The position numbers and the translations under genes are program-made. The notes beneath the pieces are model-generated. The model saw nothing but the letters and a program-made list of their open reading frames with translations, was not told the origin of the DNA and ran no database searches. DNA of 64,000 nt, from assembly GCA_018340805.1 (NCBI GenBank), contig JACMZG010001911.1, positions 30,514,544 to 30,578,543 on the forward strand, in the 5' to 3' direction. This document shows, piece by piece, positions 36,335 through 64,000 of this stretch. The stretch is from Microvelia longipes (Eukaryota > Arthropoda > Insecta > Hemiptera > Veliidae). Within the stretch, counting starts at the first letter, position 1; each line of letters opens with the position of its first letter.

Positions 36335-37417
36335 AAGTAAGAATATTAAACAAAAATATTTATACTATTTATTACTTCTTATTCTATTGAACGTTTCTGT
36401 CAATATTCTAAGATTTCTTAAATAGTTATTTACACGGCAAGGGGGAGAAGAATGTTTTACAGCTCAAGGCCAAGTTTTCACGTAAGGCGAAGGCGCTGAT
36501 GAAAACTTCATTATCACCTGAGGCCGCAAGGCCGTGGAGATAACTAAAATTGACTCCCGAGGCCTACCCGGGGGTGACAATACGAGAGCTGAAATTTTTC
36601 GATCCCTGTCGTGTATTAAAATTTACCTACGACTAAGGTAATAAGTGAAATATATTTCTATTAATTTTTAAAATTTGTTGATGATGATGGGTATGAAAAG
36701 TTACGATTTGAAAGGATGTTAAGATGATTGTAGATAGGATGTTATCATTTTTTTGTACACATTCTCTTTTTTATTCCTTACATTATTTAGAATTTGTTCT
36801 GTCTTTGATTTTATTCGGCATGGATGACTCTTTATAGCCACTGCACTCTATTTATGTCCCTAGGGACGTAAAATACGTTTACGGGGCCAGGTCGCTACAA
36901 ATGAAAACCTAACTTACTACTCAAGTCATAGGTAAATGTTATTTACTTAAAATTTTGCGGGAGCAAAACATTCCATTACTAAAATTTTTACATCATACTA
37001 TAGTATACCTAATATTACTATTTAACTAGCATTTAAGTATCTAAAAATATTACCAAAATAAAGCTTTATTCTTTATAGTGCTGTGCCCCCTCTATGTTTT
37101 GTTTCCGTGCTCATTAAATAATACCTTAAAACATCTATACTGCTCCATAATTAGCTTCCTGTTTCATTGCTACTATTGCTTGTTTCGCTAGTTCTTAATA
37201 ATTTATTAAAGCGAAGCAAACCTCAACAGCTATGATATTCATTTAGGTTTGAAATAAAATAAATACGTATTTTTATGGAATTAAAATAAAACTTTTTTTG
37301 TCTTAATCATATTTATTAATACAATATATCTTAGAGTTGATACAAATATAATATAACTTCATAAGTGAAGGCAATGTTTAGAGGTAGAATGCTATTGTAA
37401 TGTTAAAATTGTAAATC
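36335..37417. other. 3' flank of the esterase-like gene; no other gene seen
   Basis: The block 36470-36600 is GC-richer and repeat-like (GAGGCCGCAAGGCCGTGG, CCCGAGGCCTACCCGGGGG). The remainder is AT-rich. The 37.3-37.4 kb part should be the 3' UTR of the minus-strand gene. Confidence 0.45.
37312..37317 (-). promoter_or_regulatory. Polyadenylation signal for the esterase-like gene (candidate)
   Basis: AATAAA on the minus strand, about 100 nt beyond the stop codon at 37418-37420. It is a plausible cleavage signal by position; in such AT-rich DNA the hexamer alone is weak evidence. Confidence 0.45.
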
Positions 37418-63369
<25,952 letters not shown>

Positions 63370-63746
63370 CTGTGAACAAGATATGGATAAATATTAAACA
63401 GAAAGTGTTCCTCTTATATCCTCTTCTAGATAATCGTTGTTGTATAAAGATGAAATTAATATTTGATGTATTTTATTCGTAATGCATTAACATTATTTAT
63501 TACATTCGTAATAATCAAGAAAATTTATATAAGTTTTATATTTTCTTCTATATGAATAAAATATGAATAACCTATCGTAAACGTATGGGTGATTTACATA
63601 AATTTTGGGCTGGCCATGCCAGCTAACATTCAAGATAAATATGCCTTTCAAATAATGTTATTTTTTAGGTAATATTTTTTTAAAAAAATGCTTATGAAGT
63701 GGTGTGTTTATTGCTGTTCTGAAGCAAGGAAGTGTCATACAAATCC

Positions 63747-63862
<116 letters not shown>

Positions 63863-64000
63863 TGTATGTGTATGTATATAAAATGAGGACAAATAGACCT
63901 CCGCGCCTAAATTTTTATAATATTTGATCTTTAGTGGCATACCCAAAAATATTGATACCACTGTACGGCTTGGCGTGGTGGTAATCTGTGTGGTGACTTT

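Overview
The window reads as nuclear DNA of an arthropod, most likely an insect. It is very AT-rich, has long introns with GT/AG borders, many (TA)n microsatellites, tRNA-derived SINE-like repeats and decayed non-LTR retrotransposons, and it shows no prokaryotic gene organisation. No species can be named from the sequence alone.

Only one host gene can be supported. It lies on the minus strand and runs off the right edge. Eight coding exons between 63369 and 37418 join in a consistent reading phase to give 511 codons of a carboxylesterase/cholinesterase-fold protein, and the N-terminal exons are outside the window. The fold landmarks are clear: the GFLSTG and PGNAG...D block, the region around the nucleophile, the paired-Cys loop, the LLTGVTNKE acid region, GAQHGDDL with the histidine, and FARTG near the end. 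The nucleophile elbow reads GQGSG instead of GxSxG, so the protein looks catalytically inactive, as in adhesion-type relatives such as glutactin, neurotactin and neuroligin. After the fold ends the protein has a tail of about 110 residues with three adjacent 11-residue repeats (G[IL]N[NS]AT[KR]...). One intron is 16.1 kb long.

Everything to the left of 37.4 kb, and most of the intron sequence, is repeat-derived or unassigned AT-rich DNA. Main contents by region: 1.7-1.9 kb, a small inverted-repeat unit with a hammerhead-like core; 3.6-4.1 kb, a tRNA-type SINE-like unit; 5.8-8.1 kb, repeat family A and a tandem array; 8.8-9.7 kb, a tandem repeat carrying a foldback MITE; 10.7-11.0 kb, a minisatellite; 12.7-13.1 kb, the end of an I-like LINE; 15.3 kb, a hairpin cluster; 16.07-16.39 kb, a perfect 153-bp-arm palindrome with a hammerhead-like core in each arm; 21.9 kb, a mariner-like MITE; 22.4-25.5 kb, a duplicated and inverted LINE block with (TA)n; 28.2-29.3 kb, a TIR element; 30.7-33.3 kb, a 5'-truncated R1-type LINE with target-site duplication; 38.5-39.2 kb, a hAT-like element nested in a family A copy; 45.3, 50.0-50.9, 56.9 and 59.6-60.3 kb, further repeats; 54.9-55.95 kb, a jockey/CR1-type LINE end.

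The most abundant repeat, here called family A (about 0.85 kb, about twenty fragments), starts with a self-complementary segment and carries a (TG)n tract but no coding sequence. Its copies are nested with the other elements, which gives relative insertion ages. Nothing viral or toxin-like was found.
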